Shown here one piece after another: positions 5,769-7,707 of a stretch of DNA of 7,707 bases. Numbering within the stretch: the stretch's first letter is position 1; each line of letters starts with the position of its first letter. Below the pieces are notes generated by a model that was not told where the DNA came from, ran no database searches, and saw only the letters and a list, made by a program, of their open reading frames with translations. Origin of the DNA: Bacillota bacterium (GTDB lineage: Bacteria > Bacillota > Dethiobacteria > Dethiobacterales > Dethiobacteraceae); assembly GCA_012800215.1 (NCBI GenBank), contig JAAZJT010000149.1:1-7707 (forward strand), written 5' to 3'. The translations under genes and the position numbers were made by a program.

Positions 5769-6481
5769 CAGGATTCGCCCCCTTCTTGTAAAGAGCGCAT
5801 ATATTTTCTTTCCGCTTCTGAGCGACGCACATAAAATGGCACCAAATCACGCCATGAGTGAGCATAACCGGCTGCTAGCTGTTTTAAACCAAGGCGTGCC
5901 ACTGTGGCAGCACGGCAGATAGATCCCTCCGGTGGCGGGAAGCAGGCTCTGTCGCCAAGTTTTTCTTTGATCAGTTGGCTGTATATTGGCACTGCATCGC
6001 CTACAAACAGAACTTTTTGCCTATGCTGTTCTAATTCTTGTAATAAATCTGCTAATGCTAAAGCCCGATCCGCCGTTAGGCGCTGAGGTTCTTCTGCCGG
6101 CAGGAAAAAAGCATTGTAAACTTGCTTGCGCCTGGCATCAAGAATAGGGCTAATAATACCGGGAAACAAGGAATGTCCGGCAGCAAGTGCTTCTAAAGTA
6201 GAAACTCCATAAAGCGGTATTTCCAGTGCCTGGGCTAATGATTTCGCCGTAACCATACCAATCCGTAAACCGGTAAAAGAACCAGGTCCAGCAGCTACAG
6301 CTATACCGCTTAAGTCATTTACTTTTAGCCCCGTATCCCTTAATAATGTATCAATTAACGGCAAAAGCCTTTCCGAATGCGTCTTCTTAACCTGCTGAGT
6401 ATATTCTGCCAGTGTTTTTTCCGCCGTTACTACCGCTACACTGCACACTAAAGTAGCCGTTTCAATTCCCAAGACAATCAT
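5765..6481 (-). CDS. tsaB: t6A biosynthesis protein TsaB
   Basis: TsaB (YeaZ) is the ASKHA-fold partner that forms a dimer with TsaD and is needed for threonylcarbamoyl transfer to tRNA; it has no complete active site of its own. The 238-residue protein is of family length and carries the diagnostic motifs: GIETAT at the N-terminus, HSERLLP (35-41), GPGSFTGLRIG (65-75), LDARRKQVY (114-122) and a C-terminal VPFYVRRSEAE (214-224). The ATG at 6481 is preceded by GGGAG eight bases upstream, which lies inside the last codons of tsaE; the genes are separated by only four bases. Its TGA overlaps the rimI TTG start. The first half, which contacts TsaD, is well conserved; the second half is more divergent, as usual in this family. 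Confidence 0.96.
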   Translation of the reverse strand: MIVLGIETATLVCSVAVVTAEKTLAEYTQQVKKTHSERLLPLIDTLLRDTGLKVNDLSGIAVAAGPGSFTGLRIGMVTAKSLAQALEIPLYGVSTLEALAAGHSLFPGIISPILDARRKQVYNAFFLPAEEPQRLTADRALALADLLQELEQHRQKVLFVGDAVPIYSQLIKEKLGDRACFPPPEGSICRAATVARLGLKQLAAGYAHSWRDLVPFYVRRSEAERKYMRSLQEGGESC

Positions 6482-6485
6482 TTTT

Positions 6486-6950
6486 TCATCTCCCAGTCGT
6501 TAAACCCTGCACAATTTGCAAATAAGGCTCTTCCTCTGCGCGCAACAAAATCTGGCGCCTGTCTGCACCTAGGTTTTTAATGGTCACAGATAAAGCCGGC
6601 CAATGCAGATATTCAGAAAATTTACCTGCCCATTCTATCAAGCTTACTCCCTTACCATCAAGACACTCATCAAGACCGATTTCATACAAATCATCTTCAT
6701 GGTCTAAACGGTATAAATCAAAGTGGTAAAAAGGTAGTTGCCCCTGATGCTGCTGTAGCAAAATAAATGTCGGGCTGGTAATAGGTGTATTAACACCAAT
6801 ACCACGGGCAATGCCACGAGCAAATACAGTTTTTCCCGCCCCAAGCTCCCCATCTAAATAAATAACAGCCCCGGGAAATAGTTGCTCGCCAATACGCATG
6901 CCAAGTTCCTCGGTTTCCGCTTCGCATAATGTTTCCAGTTTGACTTCCAA
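6486..6950 (-). CDS. tsaE: t6A biosynthesis ATPase TsaE
   Basis: TsaE (YjeE/YdiB) is the small P-loop ATPase that binds the TsaB-TsaD dimer and is needed for repeated rounds of t6A synthesis in bacteria. The Walker A motif GELGAGKT is at residues 34-41, then SPTF (59-62), HFDLYRL (76-82), YEIGLDE (89-95) and IEWAGKF (105-111), all family hallmarks in the right order. The start chosen is TTG at 6950, eight bases after AAGGTGG, giving 154 residues, close to other TsaE proteins. A GTG at 6962 is possible but has no ribosome site, and longer in-frame readings would run back into thiL. The gene begins 13 bases after the thiL stop and ends four bases before tsaB. Confidence 0.95.
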   Translation of the reverse strand: MEVKLETLCEAETEELGMRIGEQLFPGAVIYLDGELGAGKTVFARGIARGIGVNTPITSPTFILLQQHQGQLPFYHFDLYRLDHEDDLYEIGLDECLDGKGVSLIEWAGKFSEYLHWPALSVTIKNLGADRRQILLRAEEEPYLQIVQGLTTGR

Positions 6951-6963
6951 AGTAAGTACCACC

Positions 6964-7707
6964 TTAAAAATGCTGATAACCTTTAAACTGTAGTTTTTCC
7001 CATTTTCCTTCTTTTGTAACCATACCAATCTCAGTAGCTTCGGTTATCTCACCTATTGGTATTATTGCTTGGCCAAAATACTCATAAAAAGACTGAGCTG
7101 TAGAAGCAAAAAATTCTGGCGGCAAGGTGAAAAGCAATTCATAATCTTCTCCACCATGCATAGCTAAACTAAGGGGATCTATTTCCTTTAAAGGAGCCAC
7201 TGCAGCTGCAACCCAATGGATAGGAATTTTATCTTCATAGAGAAGAGCGCCACAACCACTGGCTTGACAGATTTCCAACACATCTTTGCTTAAACCATCT
7301 GAAATATCCATAGCTGCAGTTACTACACCAAGTTTTGCCAGCCATTCTGCTTCTTTTACACGCGGCAGAGGCCGGTAATGCGCCAATAAAGCTTGTGTCC
7401 GTACCGTTGCTGCACATGGTAAGTTATGCTCTAGCAGCAGCAATCCAGCCGCTGAAGCGCCTAATGCACCCGTTGTACAGAGCAAATCACCTGCCTTAGC
7501 TCCGCTGCGTAAAAGTGCCTTTCCCTGCTCTACTTCTCCCTGAACAGTTACGCTGACAACCAAAGGGCCAGGTGATGCAACCGTGTCCCCACCACTCACA
7601 GCTACTTTAAAGTCCAGAGCTAAATCTACCAGTCCCTCATAGAATTCTAGAATAAATTTACTTTCCATGGCAGGTGGTATAGCTAGAGCTACAAAAGCAT
7701 GGCGGGG
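6964..7707 (-). CDS. thiL: thiamine-monophosphate kinase ThiL, partial (5' end outside window)
   Basis: ThiL phosphorylates thiamine monophosphate with ATP to make thiamine diphosphate, the active cofactor. The frame stays open to the right edge: before the methionine at 7668, thirteen more codons (PRHAFVALAIPPA) read through, so that methionine is internal. The visible 247 residues are the C-terminal three quarters of a protein that is usually about 330 long. Conserved elements are SGGDT (38-42 of the visible part), TGALGASAAG, MDISDGLSKD (133-142) and HGGEDYELLF (184-193). These are metal- and substrate-binding segments of the PurM/ThiL superfamily. It is the first gene seen of the t6A operon, the same position as in Bacillus. 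No terminator separates it from tsaE. The promoter is outside the window. Confidence 0.96.
   Translation of the reverse strand, partial: PRHAFVALAIPPAMESKFILEFYEGLVDLALDFKVAVSGGDTVASPGPLVVSVTVQGEVEQGKALLRSGAKAGDLLCTTGALGASAAGLLLLEHNLPCAATVRTQALLAHYRPLPRVKEAEWLAKLGVVTAAMDISDGLSKDVLEICQASGCGALLYEDKIPIHWVAAAVAPLKEIDPLSLAMHGGEDYELLFTLPPEFFASTAQSFYEYFGQAIIPIGEITEATEIGMVTKEGKWEKLQFKGYQHF

Overview
The window looks like a chromosomal segment of an anaerobic, probably endospore-forming Firmicute (Clostridia or Negativicutes type). The reasons are the low-to-moderate GC content, strong AGGAGG-type ribosome sites, TTG starts, the gene order thiL-tsaE-tsaB-rimI-tsaD known from Bacillus and Clostridia, a stand-alone MetH-reactivation-domain protein, and two perfect Spo0A-box cores. 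The lineage is inferred from these features, not proven.

Right half (4222-7707, all minus strand): a tight operon of thiL (its 5' part lies outside the window), tsaE, tsaB, rimI and tsaD. Genes overlap or lie within about 13 bases of each other. TsaB, TsaD and TsaE are three of the four proteins that make the universal tRNA modification t6A (TsaC/Sua5 is not here). RimI is the ribosomal-protein acetyltransferase that usually travels with them, and ThiL makes thiamine diphosphate.

Middle (3842-4221): a 380-base, very AT-rich gap between tsaD and murC, the most interesting part of the window. Next to the tsaD stop are five same-strand DnaA-box-like nonamers, two of them perfect TTATCCACA, within 81 bases. 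Closer to murC are two copies of TGTCGAAAA, each containing the Spo0A-box core TGTCGAA. Each overlaps a -35-like element facing murC. This suggests a DnaA/Spo0A-responsive regulatory or titration site tying replication and sporulation state to murC; that role is inference.

Left half: murC (peptidoglycan precursor ligase, minus strand), then a stand-alone homologue of the methionine synthase reactivation domain (minus), which meets a plus-strand YfcE/MJ0936-type metallophosphoesterase at a shared 16-bp terminator hairpin. Divergent from the phosphoesterase is the start of a PAS-GAF sensor protein (minus) that runs off the left edge. Its GAF domain carries a cysteine cluster that could bind a metal or sense redox. 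The output domain of that sensor is outside the window.

No tRNA or rRNA genes, CRISPR arrays, insertion sequences or prophage genes were seen. The strongest candidate for something undescribed is the DnaA-box plus Spo0A-box element between tsaD and murC.
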